From positions 62,001 through 126,000 of the forward strand of contig JASNZF010000003.1 in the NCBI GenBank assembly GCA_048499805.1: DNA of 64,000 bases. Reading direction: 5' to 3'. Below, piece after piece: positions 8,169 through 16,974 of this stretch. Origin of the DNA: JAWXBA01 sp048499805 (GTDB lineage: Bacteria > Gemmatimonadota > Gemmatimonadetes > Gemmatimonadales > GWC2-71-9). The notes below the pieces were generated by a model that was not told the origin of the DNA, made no database searches, and saw only the letters and a list, made by a program, of their open reading frames with translations. Each line of letters opens with the position of its first letter. Position 1 is the stretch's first letter. The position numbers were made by a program, and so were the translations under genes.

Positions 8169-9404
8169 TCAGTCGGCGGTGAGGGGGTCTTCCGGGATCG
8201 GGATCGTCTGTCCGGTGGTGATGGCACGATTGGCGAGGAGACCGACGATGGTGGAGCGCGCACCGTCCGCGAGGGTGGTCGTGGGCGGGTTCCCCTCGGT
8301 CACGGCGCGGATGAAATCGGCCAGCGGGTAGTACAGCGCCGGATACGGCAGTCCCGCCCCGTCCTTCAGGAGGCCCTGGGCGGCGAGCTGGGTGGCGTTG
8401 GCCACGAGGGTGATCCCCTCCTCGGTATGGAACTGTTGCCGGTTGGCGTAGACCTCCCAGCCCTGGGTCGGCGCGTCGGTCTCCTTGAACATCCAGCCGT
8501 GGGTCCAGGCCAGCTTGAGGGCGGCGTTGACCCCGGCGAACACCTCGAACTGTCCGCCGAACGAGCTGGCCAGGGTCGCGTCCCAGGTCATGATCAGGTC
8601 GTCGTCCCACGCCAGGGTGGCCAGCACGGTGTCGGGGACGGTGCGGCCGTCCTTGTGGAGGCGGACCCCGCCCCGGCCCGAGACCGACACCGGGGTCCGG
8701 CCCCGGTACCAGTGGGCCACGTCGAACTGGAGGGCGCCGATCTCGCCGGCGAGTCCTGGGGAGAGCTCGGGATCGAGCCGCCAATTGGTGCTCCGCTCCG
8801 TGGTTCCGGCGGTGACCGGGAAGCGCCAGCTGGTCTTGCGGTGGTACTGGCCCGTCAGGGCGACGGGATCCCGAACCGAATCGGTCCGGAAGAGGGTCCG
8901 GGCACGCTGGTAGAGCGGGTTCGAACGGGCCGGGAAGCCGGCCATGACGACCTGATCGGCCACCCCCGCTCCGGCCGCCACGATGGCGCGGCACTCGGCC
9001 GGGGTATGGGCGATCGGCGCCTCCACGTACACATGGCGGCCGGCCTCGAGCGCCATCTCCACCGGCTCGCGGTGCAAGTGGGTCGGGGTGGCGACGATGA
9101 TGGCGCGTACCTCGGGCCGCCGGGTGAGCATCGTGGCCAAGTCGGCGAACCCTTCCGCGCCCGCAATCCGCTCCACGTTGACCCGGAGCCGCTCGGGGAC
9201 GATCTCGCAGATCGCCGCGATCTCCACCCCCTCGATCTTCTGCAGCTCCGCCGCGATGGCCCGGCCATGCCGCCCCATCCCCACAATGCCAACCTTGACC
9301 GGCACCGCAGCGCGATAGGGCTTGAACCAGGCGGGATCGGGCAGGATGGCCATGGCGGCGAGCGAGCCGGAAGTGCCTAGCAGGAAGTCGCGGCGAGAGG
9401 GCAT
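8169..9404 (-). CDS. Tat-exported Gfo/Idh/MocA-family protein with altered EKP motif
   Basis: A 411-residue protein starting at ATG 9404. The N-terminus MPSRRDFLLGTSGSLAAMA is a twin-arginine signal. A Rossmann fold follows (KVGIVGMGRHGRA), then the C-terminal Gfo/Idh/MocA sheet domain. In this family the nucleotide-binding EKP motif provides the catalytic Lys; here codons around 9020 read VYVEAPIA, so Lys is replaced by Ala. The frame is open 119 codons further upstream, but that part runs through repeat DNA and has no homology-like features. Operon with the SSS symporter. It may bind but not oxidise a sugar, or use another base. Confidence 0.85.
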   Translation of the reverse strand: MPSRRDFLLGTSGSLAAMAILPDPAWFKPYRAAVPVKVGIVGMGRHGRAIAAELQKIEGVEIAAICEIVPERLRVNVERIAGAEGFADLATMLTRRPEVRAIIVATPTHLHREPVEMALEAGRHVYVEAPIAHTPAECRAIVAAGAGVADQVVMAGFPARSNPLYQRARTLFRTDSVRDPVALTGQYHRKTSWRFPVTAGTTERSTNWRLDPELSPGLAGEIGALQFDVAHWYRGRTPVSVSGRGGVRLHKDGRTVPDTVLATLAWDDDLIMTWDATLASSFGGQFEVFAGVNAALKLAWTHGWMFKETDAPTQGWEVYANRQQFHTEEGITLVANATQLAAQGLLKDGAGLPYPALYYPLADFIRAVTEGNPPTTTLADGARSTIVGLLANRAITTGQTIPIPEDPLTAD

Positions 9405-9411
9405 GGAGGAC

Positions 9412-9439
9412 GGGGAATGGGGAACAGGGAATGGGGAAT
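9412..9439 (+). repeat. Heptamer-periodic repeat A
   Basis: Four consecutive 7-bp units (GGGGAAT, GGGGAAC, AGGGAAT, GGGGAAT). They lie 8 bp upstream of the start codon of the minus-strand oxidoreductase gene, within its leader or promoter. No inverted partner arm is seen. Confidence 0.8.
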
Positions 9440-9550
9440 GGTGCTGGGACGATACGTGAATCGCACCGGGGGCGCCAGATGCCGGGGGTCCGGTGCATCC
9501 GCGGGTATCTCCAGGGCCCGCCGGAATTGTTGCGTGGGTCGGACGAAGAG

Positions 9551-9789
9551 AATCCACAGATGACGCAGATGACACAGCTTGTTCGTGGTGCCAGGACTCA
9601 ACCGTCTCCGGACTGTGTTCCGAGGCTTTGGGATTGGACAGCATGCCAGGCCGGCATTGCGCTTCGGCGGCCGAGGAAGTGAAGGACTGGCGATGAGTGT
9701 GGTTCACCCAAAGCCCAAGGCGCTGGACTGCAATCGGAAGGAGGCCATGCACGCAGGGCAATCTGTGTCATCTGCGTCATCTGTGGATT
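9551..9789. repeat. 9-bp-periodic inverted-repeat element H (239 bp)
   Basis: Perfect 27-bp inverted repeats at 9551-9577 and 9763-9789 bound a 185-bp interior. Each arm is three degenerate 9-bp units (ATCTGTGTC, ATCTGCGTC, ATCTGTGGA). The match continues imperfectly a few bases outward. The interior has a second inverted repeat (GGCTTTGGG / CCCAAAGCC) but no gene. It lies between the divergent oxidoreductase (start 9404) and MATE (start 9903) genes. Similar elements occur at 11344-11580 and 47298-47542. Confidence 0.85.
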
Positions 9790-9902
9790 CCCCTCGCATT
9801 TCGGCCGGGTGCCGATCGCTGCCCTGTCGCCGGGCGATCCGCAGGTTCCTCCCGCCCTGACAGGCCCGGATTAGATTCCCGCCGTCTCCCACCGGACTTG
9901 CC

Positions 9903-11258
9903 GTGCGCGACCTCACCGAGGGCTCCATCACCGGCCACCTGGTGCGCCTGGCGGCACCGATCGCCGCCGGGATGGTGTTCCAGACCCTCTACTACCTGGT
10001 CGACCTCTACTTTGTGGCCCAGCTGGGCGACGCCGCCATTGCCGGGGTGGGGGCGGCGGGCAACGTCCAGTTCCTCGTCATGGCGCTGACCCAGGTCCTG
10101 GGGGTCGGGGCGATGGTGCTGATCGCCCACGCGGTTGGCCGGAAGGACCGGGATGACGCCAACCTGGTCTTCAACCAGAGCCTGCTCCTGGCCGGGCTGT
10201 TCGCCGGAGTCACCCTGGTGGGGGGCTACCTGCTGGCGCCGTGGTATCTCGGCGTCCTCGCGGCCGATGCCGCCACCCGGCTGGCGGGGGTCACCTACCT
10301 CCACTGGTTTCTACCGGGGCTCGCACTGCAGTTCGCGCTGGTGGCGATGGGCTCCGGGCTGCGGGGGACCGGCATTGTCAAGCCGACGATGGTGGTCCAG
10401 ATCGTGACGGTGCTGATCAACGCCGCACTCACCCCGATCCTGACCGCCGGGTGGCTGACCGGGCGGCCGCTGGGCGTGGCCGGCGCAGGCCTCTCCACCA
10501 CGATCGCGATCCTGTTCGGCGTCCTGATGCTGCTGGTGTACTTCCTCCGGCTCGAGAAGTACGTGGGCTTCGACCGGACGCTGTTCCGCGCCCGCCGCGT
10601 GATCTGGGCCCGGATCCTCCGGATCGGCGTGCCGCCGGGCGCCGAGTTTGCGATCATGTTCATCCTGATGGGGGTGAACTACTGGATCATCCGGGACTTC
10701 GGGGCGTCGGCGCAGGCGGGGTACGGGGTCGGCTCGCGGGTGATGCAGTCGATCTTCCTGCCGGCCATGGCGATTGCCTTTGCCGTGGCACCGCTGGCTG
10801 GCCAGAACGTGGGCGCGGGGAGGTCGGACCGTGCCTGGGAGGCCTTCCGGAAGGCGGCGCTGCTCGGGAGCGGCGTCATGCTGGCGGTGACGCTCGTGTG
10901 CCAGTGGCATCCCGACTGGTTCATCCGGCAGTTTACCCGGGAACCGGAGGTCGTCGAGGTCGGAGCCCTCTTCCTGCAGCTGATCTCGCTCAACTTCGTC
11001 GCCTCGGGGCTGATCTTCACCGCCTCGGGGATGTTCCAGGCGCTGGGGAACACCGTACCATCGCTGGTCAGCGGGGCATCCCGCCTGGTAACGTTCGTGG
11101 TGCCGGCGATCTGGATCTCGACCTGGCCGGACTTCACGCTGCGACAGGTCTGGATCTGGTCGGTGATCACGGTGGCGCTGCAGGCGGTGACGAGCCTGTG
11201 GTTGTTGCGGCGAGAGTTCCGGCGGAAGGCGGCGGGTGCGCCGGCGGCGGTGGCCTGA
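9903..11258 (+). CDS. MATE-family efflux transporter
   Basis: A 451-residue protein with 12 predicted helices in two six-helix halves, the normal size for a multidrug and toxin extrusion antiporter. Two MatE domains are recognisable: the N-half LTEGSITGHLVRLAAPIAAGMVFQ, and the C-half resuming near GYGVGSRVMQSIFLPAMAIAFAVAPLAGQNVGAG. It should export cationic drugs or metabolites by Na+ or H+ exchange across the inner membrane. The start is GTG 9903. TAGATT at 9872-9877 is a candidate -10 element. Followed by repeat element I rather than a simple terminator. Confidence 0.93.
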   Translation: MRDLTEGSITGHLVRLAAPIAAGMVFQTLYYLVDLYFVAQLGDAAIAGVGAAGNVQFLVMALTQVLGVGAMVLIAHAVGRKDRDDANLVFNQSLLLAGLFAGVTLVGGYLLAPWYLGVLAADAATRLAGVTYLHWFLPGLALQFALVAMGSGLRGTGIVKPTMVVQIVTVLINAALTPILTAGWLTGRPLGVAGAGLSTTIAILFGVLMLLVYFLRLEKYVGFDRTLFRARRVIWARILRIGVPPGAEFAIMFILMGVNYWIIRDFGASAQAGYGVGSRVMQSIFLPAMAIAFAVAPLAGQNVGAGRSDRAWEAFRKAALLGSGVMLAVTLVCQWHPDWFIRQFTREPEVVEVGALFLQLISLNFVASGLIFTASGMFQALGNTVPSLVSGASRLVTFVVPAIWISTWPDFTLRQVWIWSVITVALQAVTSLWLLRREFRRKAAGAPAAVA

Positions 11259-11269
11259 CCACGACCTGA

Positions 11270-11633
11270 AGGGGGTCCGCAGATTCCCGCAGATTGCTCG
11301 GGGCTTCAGTTGGCATGGAACCCTGACCGAATGGAAGTGTAGCAGCCACGGATTGCACGGATCACACGGATGGATTGCTCGTCGTGCAGCGACCCGGAAC
11401 CCCCGCGGCACCGCGCTGTTGGTGAAACCGCAATTCTCCTTGAGATCTGCTCCCGGGGCCTGTCCGGCGTGACGGAGTGCCTTGGGAGTGGAAGTTGACG
11501 ATCGCTACACCACCATGGGCCCAGTACCCATTCCGTCCATGCACCTGAACCTGTCCGCGTCATCCGTTCAATCCGTGGCTCAGGTGTGGCCAGGCCCGGG
11601 CACCAGGTAATCTGTGTACATCTGCGGACCCCC
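11270..11633. repeat. Outer inverted repeat of nested 9-bp-periodic element I
   Basis: The left arm (11270-11296) and right arm (11610-11633) share a perfect 14-bp inverted core, GGGGGTCCGCAGAT, plus further partial match. They enclose the inner element at 11344-11580. The outer right arm ends exactly at the stop codon of the minus-strand amidohydrolase gene. The whole lies between two convergent genes. It looks like one element inserted in another, or a composite hairpin. Confidence 0.75.
11344..11580. repeat. 9-bp-periodic inverted-repeat element I (inner, 237 bp)
   Basis: Inverted arms at 11344-11373 and 11556-11580 match at about 25 of 27 positions and have 9-bp units of the CACGGATNN type. 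The span of 237 bp is nearly that of element H (239 bp) and J (245 bp). The interior is different DNA with no coding frame. Confidence 0.8.
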
Positions 11634-13012
11634 TACTTCCAGCCCACCAGTCCCTTCACTGACGCGAAGAGCGCCGGGCTGTCGTACCCCACGCCCTTCT
11701 TGAACACCAGTTCCATCCGGGTGATCGCGGCCATGTCGGTCAGCGGATTGCCGTCGAGCACGACGAGATCCGCGTCCTTTCCCACGGCAATGGAGCCGGT
11801 GCGGTCGGCGATGCCGAGGTAGGTGGCGCCGTTCAGGGTGGCAACGCGAATTGCGTCCAGTGGGGAGAAGCCCCCGTCCACCAGCAGCTGGACGGCGCGC
11901 TGGTTGGCATAGCCCGGCACCACGCCACCGTACCCGGTCGGATCGGTGCCCACCACGAGCAACCCGCCCAGGCGGACGAATTCCCGCTCGAGCTCCCGCA
12001 TCCGCTGGTACTCGCGGCGGGCGGTGCCGGAGGTGTCCCGGCTGATCCGCTCCCAGCTGCGTTCGTACTGCTCACGGGCCTGGGGGAGCATCGCCTCGAG
12101 GGCACCCTGGGGGGCCTTGGGCTGGCCGGGCACCGAGATCTCGAAGACGGTGGGCGTCGAGGTGATGGCGACCCCGCGCGCCACCAGGTGGCGCAGCAAC
12201 GCCTGCACCTCGGGGTCCGACACCGCCCGGGCGGCAAGGGCCCGCTTCCCGGCATTGCCGCCGGGGCACCGATCGACGGCCTTGTTCGGGGCAAGGTCGG
12301 TCGAGGCAAAGAAGCCGTGCTCGAGGTTGTCGATCCCGAGGTCGGCGGCCTCGCGGTAGGTCACCGAGCAGAGGTGGCCGGTGACCCTGATGCCGCGAGC
12401 ATGGGCCACGGAGACGACGGCAGCCAATTCTGCGCGGGAGATCTGCATGTAGGTCTTGAAGCTGGTGGCGCCCTCGTCCGCCCAGTAGGTGGCCATGCGG
12501 GCGGCGTCGGCGCTGTCACGCAGCCCCTTGACCCCGGGGATGCCGAGCCCGGGGCCGTTGAAATAGGGGGCGGTGACATGGATGTCGGGGCCGGGCGCCT
12601 GCCCGGCGTCGATGACGCGCTTGACGTTGAAGTCGGTGTAGCCGCCCATGTTGCCGGCGGTGCGCATGGTGGTGACGCCGCCGGCCAGGTAGAGCCGCGG
12701 AAAGCTCTCGGAGTGGGTGGGGTAGGCGCCGCCGCCAGCCACGTAGAAGAGGTGCTCATGCAGCATCACCAGGCCGGGAAGGACGGTCTTGCCCGCGAGG
12801 TCGCGGACCGCCGCTCCGGCGGGCACCGCCGTGGAAATCGCGGGACCCATCGCCGCGATCTTCCCATCGCGCAGCACGATGGTCTGCGCCTCGCGAGCGG
12901 GGGCGCCGGTGCCGTCGATCACCCGGACATTGGTGAGGGCGATGACCGGCTCACGGGCCACGACATAGGGGGAGGCCGCTTGGAGCAGGAGGACAGCTGC
13001 CAGTGAAAGCAT
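11633..13012 (-). CDS. Exported amidohydrolase-family metal-dependent hydrolase
   Basis: A 459-residue protein when started at the ATG at 13012; a 17-residue longer form from 13063 is possible. The N-terminus is a cleavable signal peptide ending near VVA. The amidohydrolase fold is shown by VRVIDGTGAP in the N-terminal barrel, the metal motif HEH in MLHEHLF, later His in VTGHLCS and LEHGFF, Asp in VVGTDPTGYGG, and the C-terminal IAVGKDADLVVLDGNPL strand. The closest types are imidazolonepropionase-like and Xaa-Pro dipeptidase-like hydrolases of Gemmatimonadota and Acidobacteriota. The substrate, probably a cyclic amide or peptide, is not predictable. Confidence 0.88.
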   Translation of the reverse strand: MLSLAAVLLLQAASPYVVAREPVIALTNVRVIDGTGAPAREAQTIVLRDGKIAAMGPAISTAVPAGAAVRDLAGKTVLPGLVMLHEHLFYVAGGGAYPTHSESFPRLYLAGGVTTMRTAGNMGGYTDFNVKRVIDAGQAPGPDIHVTAPYFNGPGLGIPGVKGLRDSADAARMATYWADEGATSFKTYMQISRAELAAVVSVAHARGIRVTGHLCSVTYREAADLGIDNLEHGFFASTDLAPNKAVDRCPGGNAGKRALAARAVSDPEVQALLRHLVARGVAITSTPTVFEISVPGQPKAPQGALEAMLPQAREQYERSWERISRDTSGTARREYQRMRELEREFVRLGGLLVVGTDPTGYGGVVPGYANQRAVQLLVDGGFSPLDAIRVATLNGATYLGIADRTGSIAVGKDADLVVLDGNPLTDMAAITRMELVFKKGVGYDSPALFASVKGLVGWK

Positions 13013-13091
13013 CGGGGACCTGGCCAGTGGGGGGAATCGGTTGGCTGCGCGCGAGACCCCCAACGATACCCTTCCCCTTCCCCAGACGCAG

Positions 13092-13120
13092 CCGGCCCCT
13101 GCCCGGAGGGCAGGGGCCGG
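13092..13120 (-). terminator. Hairpin after the fasciclin gene
   Basis: Inverted repeat CCGGCCCCTGCC / GGCAGGGGCCGG with a short loop, 22 bp past the minus-strand fasciclin stop codon. No T-run is present. It also separates this gene from the amidohydrolase promoter. Confidence 0.65.
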
Positions 13121-13141
13121 GTGGTCATCCGAGTTGGCGCG

Positions 13142-13708
13142 TCACTCGGACGGTGGTACCAGTACGGCGTCGATCACATGCACCCATCCGTTCGAGGCCC
13201 GGACCGAGCCCAGGACCTTGGCGCCATCGATGAAGGTGTCCCCGCCGCTCCGGGTGATCTTGACCGAGGGCCCGCCCACCATGTTGAGCATCTGGCCGTC
13301 GGCGAACTGCCCCAGCTCCAGTGCCGAGGTGGTGACGTGGTGGTAGAGGATGTTGGTCAGGGTGGACTTGTTCTCGGGCTTGACCAGCGTCTCGACGGTG
13401 CCAGCGGGCAGCTTGTCAAAGGCGGCGTTGGTCGGTGCAAAGACGGTGAACGGCCCGACGTTGGCCAGGGCATCGACCAGGCCGGCGGCCTGCAGCGCCG
13501 CGACCAGGGTCGTGTGGTCGGCCGAGCCGACCGCCACGCGCACCACGTTGGGCTGGGAGCTCTCGTCCACGACTGCGGCCTGGCCGCCCGGGGCAGCAGT
13601 GCCGCCCGACGTGGTGGCTGCCGGTGCGGGGTCCTCGCCGGCAGGTTGACAGGCAGGCACCCCGCCCACGAGGGCCGTCAGGAGTCCAGCGGTCAGGATG
13701 CGATGCAT
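13142..13708 (-). CDS. Fasciclin-domain lipoprotein
   Basis: A 188-residue protein. A signal peptide ends in GVPAC (Cys at about residue 20), so it is probably a lipoprotein. A low-complexity Ala/Thr/Gly/Pro linker follows, then one FAS1 (fasciclin) domain from about residue 60 with the conserved motifs GPFTVFAPTNAAFDKLP and, at the end, NGWVHVIDAVLVPP. Single-FAS1 lipoproteins are thought to act in adhesion or envelope stability. It is monocistronic, with a hairpin after the stop codon. Confidence 0.93.
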   Translation of the reverse strand: MHRILTAGLLTALVGGVPACQPAGEDPAPAATTSGGTAAPGGQAAVVDESSQPNVVRVAVGSADHTTLVAALQAAGLVDALANVGPFTVFAPTNAAFDKLPAGTVETLVKPENKSTLTNILYHHVTTSALELGQFADGQMLNMVGGPSVKITRSGGDTFIDGAKVLGSVRASNGWVHVIDAVLVPPSE

Positions 13709-13836
13709 CGGATATTCCCCTGTGAATATGATATTTTAGGTGAACTGAGCGGCGCCAGTCCCACCAATTCTGCCTCCACGAGCCTGCAGGGACCGGGAAG
13801 TTTCCGTGAAGGCTTGCTCATCCAGGGGCAGGCAAA

Positions 13837-13867
13837 GGGGCCCCCCGGCGCTTGCCGGAAGGGCCCC
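13837..13867 (-). terminator. Hairpin after the outer-membrane barrel gene
   Basis: Outer stem GGGGCCC / GGGCCCC (13837-13843, 13861-13867) and inner stem CCGGC / GCCGG with a 4-nt loop. It lies 18 bp after the minus-strand barrel gene. No T-run. Confidence 0.6.
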
Positions 13868-13885
13868 AGGTCCTGCCACCGGCCC

Positions 13886-14479
13886 TCAGCGGATGCGGTA
13901 CGCGAACCCGCCGGTCAGCGCGGCGTCGGCCATGAAGCGCGTGACACTGACCTGGTTCCCGATCAGTGCCTTGGAGTTGTACATCGCCACCCGGCTCTCG
14001 GCGAAGAAGCTGAGCCCGGCCGACCCGATGGGATACTCCACGCCGGCGCCACCGAGGAAGTGCGCGAACTTCGGCTTGGACTCGACGGTCGTGGGCTGCT
14101 TGATGAAGGTGCCGCCCGCGCCGAGCAGGAAGTAGGGGCGCAGGGTCCCTTCGCGGAGCTGAAGCTTGGCGATCAGTGAGGCGTACAGCCGGTCCAGCTT
14201 GTCGGCCTGGTCATCGCCGAAGTAGGTGATCGTCGACTTGGTGAAGTATCCGTCGGCCCGCACCGAGAAGACATCACTCACCTGGTACGCCAGGCCGCCA
14301 CCAAACCCGGTCCCGAACTTCGTGTCGTAGACGCCGGTTGGATGCATGGTGCCGAGGTTGTGCACGCCCCCACCATAGGCGTGAACCGCAATGGATCCCG
14401 GATCCTGTGCCGAGAGGTGCCCGGTGGCGGCCAGCGCCATCAGACCGAAGACCGAAGCCACGCGCCGAATGTACTGCAT
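13886..14479 (-). CDS. Outer-membrane beta-barrel protein
   Basis: A 197-residue protein starting at ATG 14479, which has a strong ribosome site (AAGGAG about 10 nt upstream). The signal peptide ends at HLSAQ. The mature chain alternates hydrophobic and polar residues (SVRADGYFTKSTITYF, LRPYFLLGAGGTFI, AGLSFFAESRVAMYN) and ends in GGFAYRIR, as in OmpA/OmpX/OMP_b-brl barrels of 8 strands. The role is unknown; structural or small-pore functions are typical. It lies in a transcription unit of its own, ended by the hairpin at 13837. Confidence 0.85.
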   Translation of the reverse strand: MQYIRRVASVFGLMALAATGHLSAQDPGSIAVHAYGGGVHNLGTMHPTGVYDTKFGTGFGGGLAYQVSDVFSVRADGYFTKSTITYFGDDQADKLDRLYASLIAKLQLREGTLRPYFLLGAGGTFIKQPTTVESKPKFAHFLGGAGVEYPIGSAGLSFFAESRVAMYNSKALIGNQVSVTRFMADAALTGGFAYRIR

Positions 14480-14664
14480 AACCAAGGATCTCCTTCCCGA
14501 TCTGGGATGAGGGACAGGCCGATCCCCCGCGGATCGGCACGAGAACGGCAGAGAAATTATGAGGTTGAAATGGGCGGTCAAGCCCCCAGGGGTAGGGGAG
14601 GGGCCTCAGTGCTAACATGTTGTCCTGTAATTGCTTAGCTAGTATAGAGAGGGGCGGCGGATCC

Positions 14665-15324
14665 CTACTCCGCGGGGGTCGAGGGGCTGGCCGGCGGGTG
14701 CTCGAGCCCTCCCACTCGCTGGGCGATCCGGGCTTGCAGTTCGGCGACCGCTGCCGCTCGCTCGGTGCGGTGCTCGGTGTGGAATCGCAGCAGGAACGGT
14801 CGCTGCTCCCAGTCGAACGGCTCCGGCGCCAGGCCATGCAGGAACAGGAGCATGGCCGCCAGGTGCATTGCGACCTCTCCCTCCCGCTCCGACGTCCCAC
14901 GCCACAGGGCCTCCAGGACTGCGGATGGGTGGAATGCCTCGACCTCGAGCAGCGTGGCGGTCAAACCACCATAGATCGTGCCGTGAGCGATGCCCTGGAT
15001 CAGTGCCGCGGTGCGTGCTTCCTCCCCGATCAGGCGCGGTGCGAAGCGGCTGACTGCCACCTGGATCATGGGGTCCGGGTCGAGCGCTGCCCGCCGCAGG
15101 GCATCACGTGCACCGGGGGTGTCGAGCGTGGCCAGTGCCTCGATGTCGCACCAGGTCAGGGGGGACCGATGGAGGAGGAGCTGCTCGATCGTGAGCCGCT
15201 CCTCGGGTGAGGCCTCGGCAAGGGCAGCGAGGTCGTATCCGATCCCCTCGCGCCATTCCTCGAGGCCCCGGGCCATGCTGCGGCGGAAGCGGCCCAGCGG
15301 GGAAGCTTCCTCGGGAATGGTCAT
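14665..15324 (-). CDS. HEAT-repeat-like protein, last gene of six-gene envelope operon
   Basis: A 219-residue soluble protein, mostly helical. Helical pairs such as DTPGARDALRRAALDPDPMIQVAVSRFAPRL look like HEAT/armadillo repeats, and the conserved-looking segment FDWEQRPFLLRFHTEHR lies near the C-terminus. I know no function for it. The ATG at 15324 lies 1 bp after the stop codon of the 112-residue gene (TGACATG), so translation is coupled. A scaffold role in the operon's complex is only inference. Confidence 0.75.
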   Translation of the reverse strand: MTIPEEASPLGRFRRSMARGLEEWREGIGYDLAALAEASPEERLTIEQLLLHRSPLTWCDIEALATLDTPGARDALRRAALDPDPMIQVAVSRFAPRLIGEEARTAALIQGIAHGTIYGGLTATLLEVEAFHPSAVLEALWRGTSEREGEVAMHLAAMLLFLHGLAPEPFDWEQRPFLLRFHTEHRTERAAAVAELQARIAQRVGGLEHPPASPSTPAE

Positions 15325-15325
15325 G

Positions 15326-15664
15326 TCAGGCGCCTCCCTCTGCACGGGCCTCGAGGCGGGCCAAAAACTGGTCGCGCTCGAGGGAGAGCGCCGCGCCTTC
15401 CCCGCCACTGGTGGCCTGACTGGCGTAGTGGATGATCCATTCGCGGGCCCTGATCCGGGCCTCCGCCGCGCCGGCCGGGTCCCCCGAGCGGGCCAACCGG
15501 CGCATGCGGGTGGCGTACAGCTCTGCCACCGAGGCGATGGCACCCAGGTGCGGCACCGCCTCAAGGATGGTGCGCTCGGCCTCCTCCAGGCGGTTGGCGG
15601 CCTCGAGCTCGCCCGCCCGCCGCGCCCATTCTGGTTCGGGGGGACCGGGAACCGGCCGCCTCAT
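15326..15664 (-). CDS. Small helical protein in six-gene operon
   Basis: A 112-residue acidic/basic mixed helical protein with no signal peptide or membrane helix; rich in Ala, Glu and Arg, in a TPR-like pattern (ARRAGELEAANRLEEAERTILEAV). The ATG at 15664 overlaps the previous stop codon in the ATGA arrangement, which is the main argument for this frame. Codon and amino-acid composition are normal for the region. Not recognised as a named family. Confidence 0.7.
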   Translation of the reverse strand: MRRPVPGPPEPEWARRAGELEAANRLEEAERTILEAVPHLGAIASVAELYATRMRRLARSGDPAGAAEARIRAREWIIHYASQATSGGEGAALSLERDQFLARLEARAEGGA

Positions 15665-16974
15665 CCGGTCAGCCACCGCAGCCACACGGGCCCAGACCAG
15701 ACCGTCGGTCTCCATTGCCAACCGGCCTGCGTCACGGCCGCGATGAGCGGGGCCTTCATCTCCTGCAGGTCGAAGCGGTAGGCGTAGGTGAGGTTCGGGG
15801 TCAGGCGCCCGTTCGCATCCACGACCAGCCCCAGCACCCGCCGGTGCTGCACCTGGAAGAACACGATGCCGGTCGAGGTCTTCCAGGTGATGTCGGCGCC
15901 GCCCGGCCCAGCCGACCAGTCGATGGCGCTGGCCTGATCGGTGACCCGGACTGCGTGGGCGGCCGGATCCAGGGTCAACACGATCCGATGGGTCGCCCGG
16001 ATGCCCTGCGCCCGCGCCAGGTCCACCCACCGGGCGTCGGCGAAGCGCCAGGTCACGGTCAGGCGCCCACCGCCGGGCTGCTCCTCGACGCGAAACGGCA
16101 CCTCGAGGGCATTGATGGCCAGGAGGCGAGCCCGAAGGTCGGCCTCCGGGGCGCGCACGACCCCGTTCACGGCGGGAACAGCCGCGGCCCACGCGGATCC
16201 CTTGAAGAACCAGAGGGTGGCGGCCGCGATCAGGATCACGAGGGATGCCGCGAGCGCCGGTCCGCGGAGGTACCATGGAGGGGCCACCTCCCCGGTCGGT
16301 GCCGCCACCGCCACTGCTTGTGCATCCTGGAGGCGCCGGGCCACGTTCGCCTCGGTGGGACCCGCGAAGGCCAGGATGGTGCGTCCAGCTTGCACGACCT
16401 TGAGCCAGTCGCCGGCGGGACGCGTGGCGGTGTAGCTCCCATCCGGGCTGCGGGCCGGCACCGCGCCGATCGAGGCGCCGAGGAACTCCATCAGGACGCG
16501 GTTGGCGGCCTCCGGCGTGCTGAAGCGCGCCGCAATGGTGGACCCTCCCGATCGCAGGATCCCCATCTGGGCCACCTCCGCCCCGGCAAAGGGAGGCATG
16601 GCGCGGAGGTCCGAGACCAGGTCCGGGTCGACATCGGGCCCCAGGACCGCCTCTGGCCGATTGAATCGTCCCTCCGATGCTCCAAGGGCGGTCGCCACCT
16701 CCACATACCCGTGCACCCCGCCCCTGGTGGATCGCGGAGTCCAGGAGAGGTCGACCGCGGGAATCCATGCCAGCGCCCGGGCCAGGTGGAAGAGTGCCTG
16801 CGGGCCGACGATGATGCCGAGAAAGACCCCGAGAAAGACGGGCGGCCGGAGGGAGACCCCGGCGCGGAGCATCAGGATGGCCAGGACGGCGAACACCACG
16901 GCCGAGATCCCAAGGAAGACCACGATGACCAGGAGCGCCGGATTGGCCTTGAGGAGGCCTGCGATCTGGGTCAT
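15661..16974 (-). CDS. Uncharacterised membrane protein in six-gene operon
   Basis: A 437-residue protein with two N-terminal membrane helices (about residues 12-36 and 43-64), a periplasmic domain of about 150 residues, a central helix (about 225-245, ALAASLVILIAAATLWFF) and a C-terminal soluble domain. The C-terminal domain has a striking set of features, YAYRFDLQEMKAPLIAAV and GWQWRP, that I associate with an uncharacterised family scattered in Pseudomonadota, without a known function. It overlaps both neighbours by ATGA. Confidence 0.75.
   Translation of the reverse strand: MTQIAGLLKANPALLVIVVFLGISAVVFAVLAILMLRAGVSLRPPVFLGVFLGIIVGPQALFHLARALAWIPAVDLSWTPRSTRGGVHGYVEVATALGASEGRFNRPEAVLGPDVDPDLVSDLRAMPPFAGAEVAQMGILRSGGSTIAARFSTPEAANRVLMEFLGASIGAVPARSPDGSYTATRPAGDWLKVVQAGRTILAFAGPTEANVARRLQDAQAVAVAAPTGEVAPPWYLRGPALAASLVILIAAATLWFFKGSAWAAAVPAVNGVVRAPEADLRARLLAINALEVPFRVEEQPGGGRLTVTWRFADARWVDLARAQGIRATHRIVLTLDPAAHAVRVTDQASAIDWSAGPGGADITWKTSTGIVFFQVQHRRVLGLVVDANGRLTPNLTYAYRFDLQEMKAPLIAAVTQAGWQWRPTVWSGPVWLRWLTG

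Noticed and set aside
9405..9761. Extended N-terminus of the exported oxidoreductase
   Set aside because: The extra 119 codons run through the heptamer and 9-bp repeats, and a proper Tat signal starts at 9404.
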